Positions 8,507-18,380 of a stretch of 64,000 bases of DNA are shown piece after piece. The notes under the pieces are model-generated. The model ran no database searches. It had not been told where the DNA came from and saw nothing but the letters and a program-made list of their open reading frames with translations. The stretch is taken from the NCBI GenBank assembly GCA_049841135.1, contig JASGHK010000004.1:558001-622000 (forward strand), given 5' to 3'. The position numbers and the translations under genes were made by a program. Position 1 is the stretch's first letter; each line of letters begins with the position of its first letter. Origin of the DNA: JACRCT01 sp049841135. GTDB taxonomy: Bacteria; Myxococcota; Myxococcia; Myxococcales; UBA5297.

Positions 8507-9682
8507 TTACCCGGCCTTCGCCTCGCTGGTCGGGGCGCTGGACGACGTCGGGCGCTTGCCCGACAGCTCCTCGAGCCAGATGGTCACGGGGCTGGCGATG
8601 TAGATGGAGGAGTAGGTGCCGGTGAAGATGCCGATGAGCATCGCCGCCGCGAAGTCCCAGATCTGGCCGACGCCGAAGATGAGCAGGCCGACGAGAGAGA
8701 GCGCGGTCGCGAACGAGGTGAGGATGGTGCGGCCCAGGGTCTCGTTCAAGGAGATGTTGATGATCTTGGGCAGCGGCACGCTCTTGATCTTCGTCATGTT
8801 CTCGCGAATGCGGTCGTAGATGACGATGGTGTCGTTGACCGAGTAGCCGACGATGGTCAGGAACACCGCGACCGAGGTCAGGTTGAACTCGCGCCGGCTG
8901 AGGACGAAGTATCCGAGCACGACGATGATGTCGTGGAACATGGCGACGACGGCGCCGGGCGCGAACTGGGTGTCGAACCGCAGCGCGATGTACCCGAGGA
9001 TCGCCAAGGCGGCCCAGAAGACGGCCAGCAGGCCCTTGGTGCGCAGCTGCTTGCCGACCTGCGGACCGACGAAGTCGATCTTGCGCAGCTCGGAGGCGGG
9101 CAGGACCTTCTTGGCCGTGGCATCGGCGAGCGCGGTCTTGATCTTGTCCGAGATGCCGCTGGTGATGACCGTGAAGCCACCCTGCACCGGCCGCATCCCT
9201 TCGGCGCCCGGCTGCACCTTGATGCCGTTGGCCTCGAGCGCCGCACGGGCCTCTTCAGCCGGGACGTCCTTGGTGAAGCGCAGCTCGATCTTGTCGCCGA
9301 ACTCCTCGTTGAAGTCGAAGCTGGCGAGGGTGGCGCCGAACTTGGCCTTCAGCGCGGCCTCCGCCTTCTTCGCCTCCTCCTTGGTCAGCAGCGAGATGCG
9401 GCCGACGCGGATGAGGAAGGAGTTCTCGTTGGCGGCGCCCACCTGCTGCACGGTGGCCTCGTCGAACCCCGCGGCCTCGACCGCCTTGCGCACCGCGACG
9501 TCGTCCACCTTCTCGGCGAACTTGACCTCGATCTCCGCGCCACCCCGGAAGTCCACGCCCCAGTTCAGATTGAGCGCGAAGGCGAGGACCAGGATCACCA
9601 GGTTGATGATGATCGACCCGGTGATGAACATGTTCTTGTACTTCAGGAAATCGTACTTGGTGTTGTGAGGAATCAGCTCCAT
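8507..9682 (-). CDS. secF: Protein translocase subunit SecF
   Basis: 391 aa, an inner-membrane RND-superfamily partner of SecD that uses the proton-motive force to complete preprotein export. Visible features are the first membrane segment (IIINLVILVLAFALNLNWGVDFRGG), the 'GVDFRGGAEIEV' periplasmic entry and the conserved C-terminal five-helix block with 'GYSVNDTIVIYDRIREN'. The periplasmic domain is longer than in E. coli SecF. It starts 87 bp after the secD stop in a yajC-secD-secF operon. Confidence 0.96.
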   Translation of the reverse strand: MELIPHNTKYDFLKYKNMFITGSIIINLVILVLAFALNLNWGVDFRGGAEIEVKFAEKVDDVAVRKAVEAAGFDEATVQQVGAANENSFLIRVGRISLLTKEEAKKAEAALKAKFGATLASFDFNEEFGDKIELRFTKDVPAEEARAALEANGIKVQPGAEGMRPVQGGFTVITSGISDKIKTALADATAKKVLPASELRKIDFVGPQVGKQLRTKGLLAVFWAALAILGYIALRFDTQFAPGAVVAMFHDIIVVLGYFVLSRREFNLTSVAVFLTIVGYSVNDTIVIYDRIRENMTKIKSVPLPKIINISLNETLGRTILTSFATALSLVGLLIFGVGQIWDFAAAMLIGIFTGTYSSIYIASPVTIWLEELSGKRPTSSSAPTSEAKAG

Positions 9683-9769
9683 GAAACCTTCTCCCTATGG
9701 CCTCTGGCTTGGGGGCAGCGGCGGCGCGTGTCCTTCCGCGCCGCCGGGCGGATCGGATCGAGATGGGGG

Positions 9770-11652
9770 CTAGACCGAGATCTTGTGCCAGCCTCTCCCG
9801 ATGACGAGCCAGTCCATGATGGCCCGGGTGACGACGATGGACGTGAAGAGCGAAGCGACGATGCCCACGGCGAGCATGACCGCGAAGCCGCGGACCGGGC
9901 CGGTGCCGAAGTTCATGAGCACCAAGGCCGCGATGAGCGTGGTCACGTGCGAGTCGAAGATGGTCCAGAAGGCGCGGCCGTAGCCGGCCTCCAGCGCCGC
10001 GCGCATCGTCTTGCCGCCCCGCAGCTCCTCGCGGATGCGCTCGTTGATGAGGACGTTGGCGTCGACCGCGATGCCCAGGGTCAGGACGAAGCCGGCGATG
10101 CCGGGGAGCGTCAGGGTCGCGTTCATCGCCGCCATCGCCGCCAGGTTGAGGAAGGCGTTGAGGACCAGCGCCACGTTGGCGACCATGCCCGTGGTCTTGT
10201 AGTAGAGCGCCATGAAGAGGACGACCAGCGCCAGGCCGAGGGCGACGGCGTAGCTGCCCTTGCGGATCAGCTCGGGCCCGAGCGAGGCGCCGACGGTCCG
10301 CTCTTCGCCGATGGTCACGGGGGCCGGCAGCGCGCCGGCCTTGAGCACGAGGGCCAGGTCGCCGGCCTCCTCCATCAGCTCCTGGTAGGGGCGCAGGCCA
10401 CCGAGGGTGATCTGGGCATTGCCGCCGGCGATCTTGGTCTGGATGACCGGGGCGGAGTTGACGGTCTTGTCGAGGACGATGGCCATGCGGCGGCGGACGT
10501 TGTCGCCGGTGACGCGCTCGAACTCGCGGGCGCCGGCCGGGTTGAAGCTGAGCGAGACGTAGGGCTTGGCCGCGCCACCGCTCTGGTCCTGGGAGACGCG
10601 GGCGTCGCTGACGGCATCGCCGCCGAGCTCGGTCTTGCTCTTGAGCAGGAAGGTTCGGTAGCCGTCGCAGCTGTTCTTCTTGATCTTGCTGGCGATGCAC
10701 TCCAGGCCCATCTCGCGGCCCTCGGGCATCTTGGGCTCGGCGGAGGCCTTGACCAGGTCCTCGAGCTTCTGGCGCGCGTTGTCGCCCATGGCCTTCAGGT
10801 AGGCGGGGCGCAGGTTGACGCCACCGGGGCCTTCGACGCCCTCGAACTCGCGGGTGATCTTCACGTTGCCCATCGTCAGGTACTCGACGGTGCTGCCACC
10901 CTCGACGGTCTCGGTCTCGAGCTTGGCGCCGGCCGGCGGGTTCTTCTTGGCGGCGTCGAACAGCTCGTTGAAGTAGGTGCCCTCGTCATCGGCGATTTGA
11001 ACTCCAGCTGGGCGGTCGTGCCGATGATCTCCTTGGCCTTGGCCGGGTCCTTGTAGCCGGGGAGTTGGACGAGGATGGCGTTGTCGCCGCGCTTGGCGAT
11101 GATGGGCTCGGTGACGCCCAGGCCGTTCACGCGGTTGGAGATGATCTTGATGGCTTGGTCGACCGCATTGCCGCGGTCGAGCTTGAGCTGCTGGTCCTGG
11201 AAGCCGAAGGCGACGCCCGGCGCGCCGTCCGTGGAGACCGTGTGCATGTCGGCCCAGTACTCGAGCGCGGGCTTCTCGAACTTGTCGAGGTCGGCCTTGT
11301 TGGCGGCGTTGACGAGCACCTTCATGCCGACGGCCTTGGTCTCGATGCCGGAGTAGTTCTTCTCCTTGGCCCACTGCCCGATCTGGTCGGCGCGGTGAGA
11401 GACCTTCTGCTTGAGCGCCTGTTCGGTGTCGACGCCGAGGACCAGGTGGATGCCGCCCTGGAGGTCGAGGCCGAGGTTGAGCTTGGTCTTGGCCCCCGGC
11501 GCCCACGACGGCAAGACCGACTCGAGCTTCTCGAGGTTGTTGCGCTCGTCGGCAGGCAGCTGGAAGTAATAGAAGGAGGGAACGAGCAGCCAGAGCGCCA
11601 GCAGCGCCGTTGCCGTGATGAAGCCTACCCGCCAGTAGAATCCGCGATCCAT
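9770..11652 (-). CDS. secD: Protein translocase subunit SecD (frameshifted)
   Basis: About 627 aa once one base is restored. The N-terminal frame (11652 to about 10997) carries MDRGFYWRVGFITATALLALW and the SecD motif 'LNLGLDLQGGIHLVLGVD'. The C-terminal frame holds the P1 head, 'ALVLKAGALPAPV', and the membrane block with 'GIAVDANVLINERIREE'. The shift is at 10994-10999, where the coding strand reads TTCAAATCGCC; restoring AAGATC gives '...AQLEFKIADDEGTYFNE'. SecD pulls translocated chains to the periplasm together with SecF. Given its essential role and intact flanks, a sequence error is far more likely than a pseudogene. Confidence 0.93.
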
Positions 11653-11741
11653 CTAGACTCCCCTTGCGACCAACTTGTCAGGCGCCTTCAGAGTGGCTGC
11701 CGGCGCGCTCGGAACGACTCACAACCTACGAGAGGGCGTTT

Positions 11742-12128
11742 CTACTTCTCGGCCTTGCCCTCGGACTTGGGCTCCTCGTCGGACATCAGGCCCTCGGGGG
11801 CCTTGCCGGTGATGGAGCTGCCGAGCACGCGCACGCGCGTCCCCGGCGCAAACTCGACGACGATGAACTTCTCGGCCACCGAGTGGATCCGGCCGATGAG
11901 CCCGCCGATGACCACCACGTCGCCCTTCTTGAGCGAGGTGAGCATCGCCTTGTGTTCCTTCATCTGCTTCTGCTGCGGGCGGATGAGGAAGAAGTAGAAG
12001 ATGACGACCATCATCAACAGGACGGGAATCATCCCCATGATGCCGCCCTGCTGCTGGGCGGGCGCCTGGGAGAGAGACGCCTGGAGCAGGCTGGAACCCT
12101 GAATGCCGGCGAGCGCTGCGAACCCCAC
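11742..12128 (-). CDS. yajC: Sec translocase accessory protein YajC
   Basis: 128 aa from a GTG at 12128, preceded by GGAGGTCATCC. The further upstream ATG frame would add a non-conserved leader. It has a single membrane helix (MIPVLLMMVVIFYFFLIRPQ) with the family signature 'FLIRPQQKQMKEH', then the cytoplasmic 'LKKGDVVVIGGLIGRI' beta domain and a Lys/Glu-rich tail. YajC associates with SecDF. It is the first gene of yajC-secD-secF, and the divergent dehydrogenase at 12388 leaves about 260 bp for promoters. Confidence 0.94.
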   Translation of the reverse strand: MGFAALAGIQGSSLLQASLSQAPAQQQGGIMGMIPVLLMMVVIFYFFLIRPQQKQMKEHKAMLTSLKKGDVVVIGGLIGRIHSVAEKFIVVEFAPGTRVRVLGSSITGKAPEGLMSDEEPKSEGKAEK

Positions 12129-12387
12129 GGATGACCTCCGTTCGACTGTCCCCGACGAAATCTGGCCGGCGCCCACCGTCGCTTGGCGGACTTTTCCGGC
12201 CTATGAAGGGCGCCCCTTCTAGCAGAGCACCCCGAAGGCAGCAACCGAAAACCGAGAGCTTGCCGGATGTTGCGCCCGACGCGACGCCTCCCGCCCGGTG
12301 TGCGCAGGTTTGGTTGACGCCCCGGCGACCGGTCGTCACAATCCGCCGCCTTTCGCGAAGCCCCACCAGCACCACCGAGGAGAACGC

Positions 12388-13417
12388 ATGCGCGCGATGG
12401 TTCTGACCGGACATGGTGGTCCCGAGAAGCTCCAGCTGACCGACCTGCCGGACCCGACCCCGAAGGCCCGGGAGGTGCGCGTGCGCGTGAAGGCCTGCGC
12501 GCTCAACCACCTCGACCTGTTCGTCCGGGAAGGCTGGCCCAAGCTCAAGCTCGAGATGCCGCACATCCTGGGCAGCGACATCGCCGGCGTCGTGGACCAG
12601 GCGGGGGCCGAGGTGGGCGATCTGCCGCCGGGCACCCCGGTGCTGGTCAACCCCGGCCTGTCCTGCGGCGCCTGCCGCGAATGCCTGTCCGGGCGGGACG
12701 GCCGCTGCCGCCACTACAGCATCCTGGGCGAGCACCTCCGGGGCGGGTACGCCGAGCTCGTCCTGCGTCCCGCGCGCGAACATCCTGCCCTACCCCAAGA
12801 ACCTGTCCTTCGAGCAGGCCGCCTGCATCCCGCTCGTGTTCCTGACCGCGTGGGAGATGCTGGTCAACCGCGCGCAGGTGGCGCCGGGCGAGACGGTGCT
12901 GGTGCACGCGGCCGGCAGCGGCGTGGGCAGCGCGGCCGTGCAGATCGCCAGGCTCTGCGGCGCGAAGGTCATCGCCACCGCCGGCAGCGCCGCCAAGCTC
13001 GACAAGGCAAGGGCGCTGGGTGCGGACGAGGTCGTCAACTACGAGGAGCTGGACTTCCTCTCCGAGGTCAAGCGCCTCACCGGCCGCCAAGGCGTGGACG
13101 TGGTGTTCGAGCACACGGGAGCCAAGACCTTCGAGAAGAGCGTCGCGGCGCTCTCGCCCGGCGGCCGGCTGGTGACCTGCGGCGCGACCACCGGCCCCGA
13201 GGCCCACCTCGATCTGCGGGTGCTGTTCTGGAAGCGCATCAGCCTGTTGGGCTCGACCATGGGGAGCAAGGGCGACCTGTTCCAGATTGTGAAGCTGGTC
13301 GAGGAAGGCAAGCTCAAGCCGGTGCTCGATCAGGTCCTGCCGCTCGCGGAAGCGGCGAAGGCGCAGAAGTTGATCGAGGACCGGGCGCAGTTCGGGAAGA
13401 TCGTGCTGGTGCCGTAG
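12388..13417 (+). CDS. Zinc-type NAD(P)-dependent alcohol dehydrogenase / quinone oxidoreductase (frameshifted)
   Basis: About 342 aa across one shift. The ATG at 12388 has GAGGAG at 12377-12382. This MDR-superfamily protein has a structural-zinc cysteine cluster (CGACRECLSGRDGRC), 'GSDIAGVV', and a Rossmann motif 'HAAGSGVGSAAVQIARL'. The frame is lost at 12763-12769 (CTGCGTC); deleting one base restores 'AELVLVPRANILPYPKNLSFEQAACIPLVFLTAWEML'-like sequence, read here as two adjoining segments. The structural-zinc loop points to the Zn-alcohol dehydrogenase branch rather than true quinone reductases. The substrate is unknown. Confidence 0.85.
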
Positions 13418-13687
13418 AGGGCTTTCTCCGCCAAGGTCGCCAAGTTTCTTGGTTTCCTTCACCACCGCCCCCGTCGCATTCCCTCGGCGCTTCCCCGATT
13501 CCGACGCAGCAGCTCCTCGGACCGTCAAGGCAGGCCAACGCCCTCGGAGAACCTCTCCCAACCCCTCATCCCGACTCGGGGATTACCCCCGGAGCCGTGC
13601 TTGACACCCCTTCGTCCGAGGGTGCACGTTGAGGCCGTCCCGACGTTGCGCTCACACCTTAGAGCGGGCCACCCCTGAAGGAGCACC

Positions 13688-14633
13688 ATGGCGGACTCGA
13701 GCAGCACGACCGTGGGGGTCGCGAAGACCGAGAAGATTCTGGCTGGACGGCAAGTTCGTTCCCTGGGACCAGGCGCAGATCCACCTGATGACCCTGGGCC
13801 TGCACTACGGCATCGGCGCCTTCGAGGGGATCCGCGCCTACGAGTGCCAGAACGGCAAGTCGGCCATCTTCCGGCTCCGGGAGCACATCGAGCGGCTCTA
13901 CCAGTCCTCCAAGATCCTGTTGATGGAGGTGCCCTACCCTGCCGAGCAGCTCGAGCGCGTCTGCCTGGAGACGATGCAGGTCAACAAGATGAAGCAGGGC
14001 TACCTGCGGCCGCTGGTCTTCATGGGCGACGGCGCGATGGGGCTGGGCGCCATCAACCCCATCCGCGTGGCGATCATGACCTGGGTGTGGGGCAGCTACC
14101 TGGGCGACGAGGGGGTGAAGAAGGGCATCCGCGCCAAGGTGAGCAGCTTCACGCGCATGGGCGTCAACTCCAACATGTCGCGCGGCAAGATCACCGGGCA
14201 GTACGTCAACTCGGTGCTGGCCAAGCGCGAGGCCAAGCTCGCCGGCTACGACGAGGCCATCTTCCTCGACCAGCAGGGCTGGGTCGCCGAGGCCACCGGC
14301 GAGAACCTGTTCATGGTCAAGGGCGGCGTCGTCTACACCGCCCCGCTCTCCTCGCCCATCCTCGAAGGCATCACCCGCAACACCATCATGAAGCTGCTCC
14401 GGGACCAGGGCCTCGAAGTCCGCGAGCAGGCCTTCACCCGCGACTCGCTCTACATCGCCGACGAGATCTTCCTGTGCGGCACGGCAGCGGAGGTGACGCC
14501 GGTGCGCGAGGTGGACAACCGGCAGGTCGGCGCCGGCGAGCCGGGCCCGGTGGCCAAGGCCGTCCAGCAGGCGTTCTTCAAGGCCGCCCGCGGCGCCGAC
14601 GACCGCTACAAGGCGTGGCTGACGTACTACTAG
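13688..14633 (+). CDS. ilvE: Branched-chain amino acid aminotransferase IlvE (frameshifted)
   Basis: About 314 aa. The ATG at 13688 follows GAAGGAG. After 17 residues the frame slips at 13735-13740, where AAGATTCTGG should be AAGATCTGG. The corrected start reads 'KTEKIWLDGKFVPW'. Class IV PLP aminotransferase features are 'LHYGIGAFEGIRAY', the PLP-lysine region 'SRGKITGQYVNSVLAK', 'ATGENLFMVK' and the late 'LCGTAAEVTPVREVDNR'. It transfers the amino group between glutamate and the branched-chain 2-oxo acids in Leu/Ile/Val synthesis. An alternative start at 13629 in the second frame is an artefact of the slip. Confidence 0.93.
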
Positions 14634-14666
14634 GCTTCAGGCTGTAGGCCCCAGGCTGCAGGCCCC
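14634..14666. repeat. GGCTNNA heptamer array downstream of ilvE
   Basis: A run of degenerate 7-bp units (GCTTCAG, GCTGTAG, CCCCAG, GCTGCAG) starts immediately after the ilvE stop codon. It belongs to a family of heptamer arrays that recurs in at least eight intergenic gaps of the window. Confidence 0.6.
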
Positions 14667-14762
14667 TTGCCGACGCCGATTTCGACTCACCCCATTTCGA
14701 TGAGCCCAGGACCAGGACGCCCGACGATGCCGGCCTCGCCGGCGAGAGCTTTCGAGGACGAT

Positions 14763-16083
14763 GTGAGCAACGACAATCCCTTCAACCTCGAGAACCCGAA
14801 GATCCTCGACATCGCCCCGCCCGAGCCGAAGTCGCTCGAAGAGGCGGGCCTGCGCTTGTCGCTGCTCTCCGAGATCGCGATCAAGTTCCTCTACTACCGC
14901 GGCATGGGCAGCGGCGTGGAGATCGCCCAGGAGATGCGGCTGCCGTGGACCGGCGTGGTCGACAAGGTCGTCGACTTCCTCACCGCCGAGAAGCTGGTCG
15001 ACATGCGCGGCGGCAAGGGCTACGGCCGCGCCACGGTGGACTTCGTCCTCACCGAGAAGGGCCGCGAGTACACCCGCGACGCGCTCGAGCGGTCCACCTA
15101 CGTCGGCCCGGCGCCGGTGCCCATCGAGCAGTACAACGCACTCATCACCAGCCAGACCGCCGAGAACCCGGTCGTCTCCAAGCAGGACCTGGAGATCGCC
15201 CTGTCCCACCTCGTGGTGGACATGAGCATCGTGGAGAAGCTGGGCCCGGCGGTGAACTCCTCGCGCTCGCTCTTCCTCTACGGGCCCCCCGGCAACGGCA
15301 AGACCTCGCTGGCCGAGGCCATCTCCTCCATGCTCGGCGGCGAGGCCTACATCCCGCACTGCCTGGAGGTCGACGGCCAGATCATCAAGGTCTTCGACGC
15401 CCTGAACCACTCGCCCATCACGCTCGAGACCGGCCGCGGCGCCGACGGCAAGCGCCGCACCTTCGAGATGGACCACCGCTGGCAGCTGTGCCGCCGCCCC
15501 ACGGTCATCGTCGGCGGCGAGCTCGACGCTGGAGACCCTGGATCTCGTCTACAGCGACACCGCCCGCTTCTACGAGGCGCCGTTCCAGGTCAAGGCCAAC
15601 GGCGGCATGCTCCTCATCGACGACTTCGGCCGCCAGAAGGTCCACCCCACCGACCTCCTGAACCGCTGGATCGTCCCGCTGGAGAAGCGGGTCGACTACC
15701 TCACGCTCCACACCGGCAAGAAGTTCGAGATCCCCTTCGACCAGCTCATCGTCTTCTCGACCAACCTCGACCCCAAGGAGCTGGTCGACGAGGCCTTCCT
15801 CCGCCGCATCAAGTACAAGATCGAAGTCGGCAACCCGACCGAGCCGGCCTTCCGCGAGATCTTCAAGCGGCTGTGCGAAGCCTCGGGCATCCCGTACGTC
15901 GAGCAGGCCGTCACCTACCTGCTTGAGAAGTACTACAAGCCGCGCAGCATGAGCCTGCGCGCCTGCCACCCCCGCGACATCATCTCCCTCGTCAAGGACT
16001 CGGCCCGCTACCGCCAGGTTCCGCCCGCGTTGAGCAAGGATCTGCTCGATCAGGCCTGCCAGGTGTTCTTCGTCGAATTGTGA
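14763..16083 (+). CDS. Winged-helix AAA+ ATPase (frameshifted)
   Basis: About 439 aa. The GTG at 14763 is chosen for its GAGGA at 14754; an ATG at 14727 is possible. Residues 20-120 look like a winged-helix DNA- or protein-binding domain (EIAIKFLYYRGMGSGVEIAQ to a TEKG turn). An AAA+ core follows with Walker A GPPGNGKTSLAEA, Walker B GGMLLIDDFGR, sensor-1 'IVFSTNLDP', and an arginine-rich lid. The frame shifts at 15519-15528 (GAGCTCGACG); removing one base gives 'VGGELTLETLDLVYSDTARFYE'. It resembles MoxR/magnesium-chelatase-type ATPases. It has no recognisable client gene nearby; the next gene is the Fic-like protein 418 bp downstream. Confidence 0.8.
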
Positions 16084-16501
16084 ATTTCGACGAATCTTTC
16101 GGCCAAACACGGACAGTCCGGGTCGGGATCGCCCCACCCCGTGGACCTCGTCGGGACGTCGGTACCCGAGGAGAACGAATGCCTGGCGCGCCGCCATTCG
16201 CCACAGATTATCTAAATAATTTCATCGACTTAGGCCTGCTGTTCTCGGTTTTCCGCAGGCCGTCCACAGCCCGTTCACAGCTTTGTCGAAGGCTTCCGTC
16301 AGCCTCCCCCAAGCCTTCCCACAGGCCTTTCCCCAAAATGCCCACTTCCGGCGGCAAAAACCGTCTGGACGTCAACTTCGTTGACGCATCCATTCAGAAC
16401 GCATAGCCTTTCCGCAATATTGGGCTATTTGCACCACGCGAACTTGCCCCCTGACAGACGCGCCGCAGGCCGCTGAACGGCGCGGACGGAGCCAGCCGGG
16501 A
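16084..16501. other. 418-bp intergenic region with lower-GC segment
   Basis: No credible gene is seen here. The segment around 16200-16230 is noticeably AT-richer than its surroundings (ttatctaaataatttc), and a 7-bp inverted repeat lies at 16370-16386. The region probably holds the promoter and control sites of the downstream Fic-fold gene. The ORF that crosses it (16080-16406) has no codon bias or RBS. Confidence 0.5.
16370..16386. promoter_or_regulatory. Possible operator, inverted repeat CGTCAAC-N3-GTTGACG
   Basis: A perfect 7-bp inverted repeat with a 3-nt centre lies about 115 bp upstream of the Fic-fold start codon. Its right arm contains TTGACG, which could also serve as a -35 element. 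A matching -10 (TAGCCT about 17 nt on) is weak. The role is inference. Confidence 0.3.
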
Positions 16502-17275
16502 ATGAAGACGCGTTATCTGGACATCGACGACCGGACGGACGAGCTCCGTCTGGTGATGCGCAAGGATCGCGAGAAGGCCCGCGAATTCCAGGCAAAGTTC
16601 GATTGCTCGCTCATCTACCACGAGAACGCGCTCGAGGGGATTGTCTTCTCCTCCCAAGAGCTGCTCGCGGCCCTGGACCCGACCGCCGTCGCCAGCGATG
16701 CGTCGATGGTCCCCATCTTCACCGAGATCCGCAACCACCGCTCGGCGATGGAGTTCATCCGCAACGAGGCTCGAGAGAAGGACTCACGGCTCACCGTGAC
16801 CCTGATGAAGAAGCTCTACGAGATCCTCGGGACGGGCATGGAGAACCGGGACAAGGCCAACTACCGGCGCGACATGCCGCTGCACCGCACCTACTTCCAC
16901 GACATCGCGCAGCCGGCCAAGATCCCCGTGCAGCTCGAGAAGCTGGTGGACTTCACCAACGGCGCCGAGTACCGGGAGTCGCACCCCATCAACCAGGCGG
17001 CCTCGGTGCAGTGGATGTTCATGCAGGCCTTCCCCTTCACCGACAACAGCGGGAAGGTCTCGCGCCTGCTCTCCCACCTCATCCTCATCCGCTCGGGCTA
17101 CCTGCCGGCCATCATCCACGCCATCGACCGGCAGCGGTACTACGAGAGCCTGCGCCTGCCCGTCGCGACGCTGCGCCAGCTCCTGCTGGAGGCGATGGAG
17201 AACTCGCTGGAGAACGCGTTCAAGTACTTCTCCCAGCAGGACCCCATCAAGATCGACCGGGCCTCGGGCGAGTGA
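16502..17275 (+). CDS. Fic-fold protein with degenerate catalytic motif
   Basis: 257 aa, ATG at 16502. The Fic-type substrate region 'LIYHENALEGIVFS' (37-50) and the core helix context 'HPINQAASVQWMFMQAF' are recognisable. However, the catalytic motif HPFxDGNGRxxR reads FPFTDNSGKVSR at 177-188: the catalytic His is Phe, Gly-Asn-Gly is Asn-Ser-Gly, and the first Arg is Lys. Canonical Fic enzymes need the His for AMP transfer, so this protein is probably not a standard AMPylase. It may be a pseudo-enzyme or catalyse another reaction. No antitoxin-like gene is adjacent. Frame is intact and codon use matches the neighbours, so it appears maintained. Confidence 0.8.
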   Translation: MKTRYLDIDDRTDELRLVMRKDREKAREFQAKFDCSLIYHENALEGIVFSSQELLAALDPTAVASDASMVPIFTEIRNHRSAMEFIRNEAREKDSRLTVTLMKKLYEILGTGMENRDKANYRRDMPLHRTYFHDIAQPAKIPVQLEKLVDFTNGAEYRESHPINQAASVQWMFMQAFPFTDNSGKVSRLLSHLILIRSGYLPAIIHAIDRQRYYESLRLPVATLRQLLLEAMENSLENAFKYFSQQDPIKIDRASGE

Positions 17276-17283
17276 GAGAAGCG

Positions 17284-17313
17284 GGCTTTAGGCTGTAGGC
17301 CTTAGGCTCCAGG
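17284..17313. repeat. GGCTNNA heptamer array
   Basis: Degenerate 7-bp units (GGCTTTA, GGCTGTA, GGCCTTA, GGCTCCA) lie between the Fic-fold gene and endonuclease IV. This is the same family as at 14634 and 35950. Confidence 0.6.
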
Positions 17314-17377
17314 CGTCCTCGACATCCCCACTGGTGCTCGTTCCGCTGCTTTCGCGGCTGCAGGGAGGTTCGTTCTC

Positions 17378-18224
17378 ATGCTGCTGGGCGCACATGTCTC
17401 TATCGCGGGCGGCGTCTCCAAAGCCTTCGAGCGGGCCCAGGCCGACACCGCCGAGTGCCTGCAGATCTTCACCAAGAACGCGCGCGGCTGGGCCGCCAAG
17501 CCCTTGGAGCCTGAGGAGATCTCGGCGTTCAAGGCGGAGGCGAAGCGCACCGCCATCCCCGCCATTGCCCACTGCACCTACCTCGTCAACCTGTCCTCGG
17601 AGGATGCCGAGCTGCGCAAGAAGTCCCGCGCCGGCTTCGCTGACGAGCTGTCGCGCTGCGCCCAGCTGGGCATCCCGTGGCTGGTCCTCCACCCTGGCGC
17701 TCACTCGAACCTGGCCACAGGCGTTGGCCTCATCGCCGAAGGCCTCGACCAGGCGCTCGCCTCCGTTCCCAAGGAGGCCGGGGTGCTGCTCGAGGTGACC
17801 GCGGGCCAGGGGACGAGCATCGGCCACAAGTTCGAGCAGATCGCCCAGATCCTGGAGAAGACGCGCCACTCGGATCGCGTCGGTGTCTGCCTGGACACCT
17901 GCCACCTCTACGCCGCCGGCTACGACATCCGCTCCCCCGAGGGCTTCCGGCAGACCTTGACCGAGCTGGACAAGGTCATCGGCATCCCCAAGGTCCGCGC
18001 CATCCACGTCAACGACTGCAAGAAGCCGCTGGGCTGTCGGGTCGATCGACATGAGGAGATCGGCAAGGGCGAGCCTCGGGTTGGCGGCCTTCGGCCAGCT
18101 CCTCAACGAGCCACGCCTGGAGAAGGTGCTCGGCATCCTCGAGACGCCGGAGCCCGAGAAGTACAAGGCTGAGCTGAAGAAGCTGCGCTCGCTTCTCACC
18201 AAGCCGGCCAAGAAATCCCGGTGA
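17378..18224 (+). CDS. nfo: Endonuclease IV (AP endonuclease, Nfo) (frameshifted)
   Basis: About 281 aa, ATG at 17378 after GGAGG. The family start MLLGAHVSIAGGVSKAFERA, 'LVLHPGAH', 'VCLDTCHLYAAGYDI' and 'HVNDCKKPLG' supply the trinuclear zinc ligands of Nfo. It nicks DNA 5' of abasic sites. The frame slips at 18071-18077 (GAGCCTC); GAGCTC restores 'KGELGLAAFGQLLNEPRLEKVLGILETP'. The position normally Ser in 'PLGSRVDRHEEIG' reads Cys here. It lies in a monocistronic context between two repeat-bearing gaps. Confidence 0.92.
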
Positions 18225-18380
18225 ACGCGAGGCACCTGCCCCCAACCAGGGGAAGCGAGCTGGAACGCCCCGGTGGCCTCCGACATCAAAAGCGGCGTCT
18301 GAGGTGTTCCTGGAGAGGGTCCGATAGCCCCAGCGATTGACGCTGCAAGGCGTAGGTCCCTAGGATGACTCGCTTTTCGC

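Noticed and set aside
13601..13629. Sigma-70 promoter upstream of ilvE (TTGACA at 13601)
   Set aside because: A perfect -35 but no acceptable -10 at 16-18 bp spacing.
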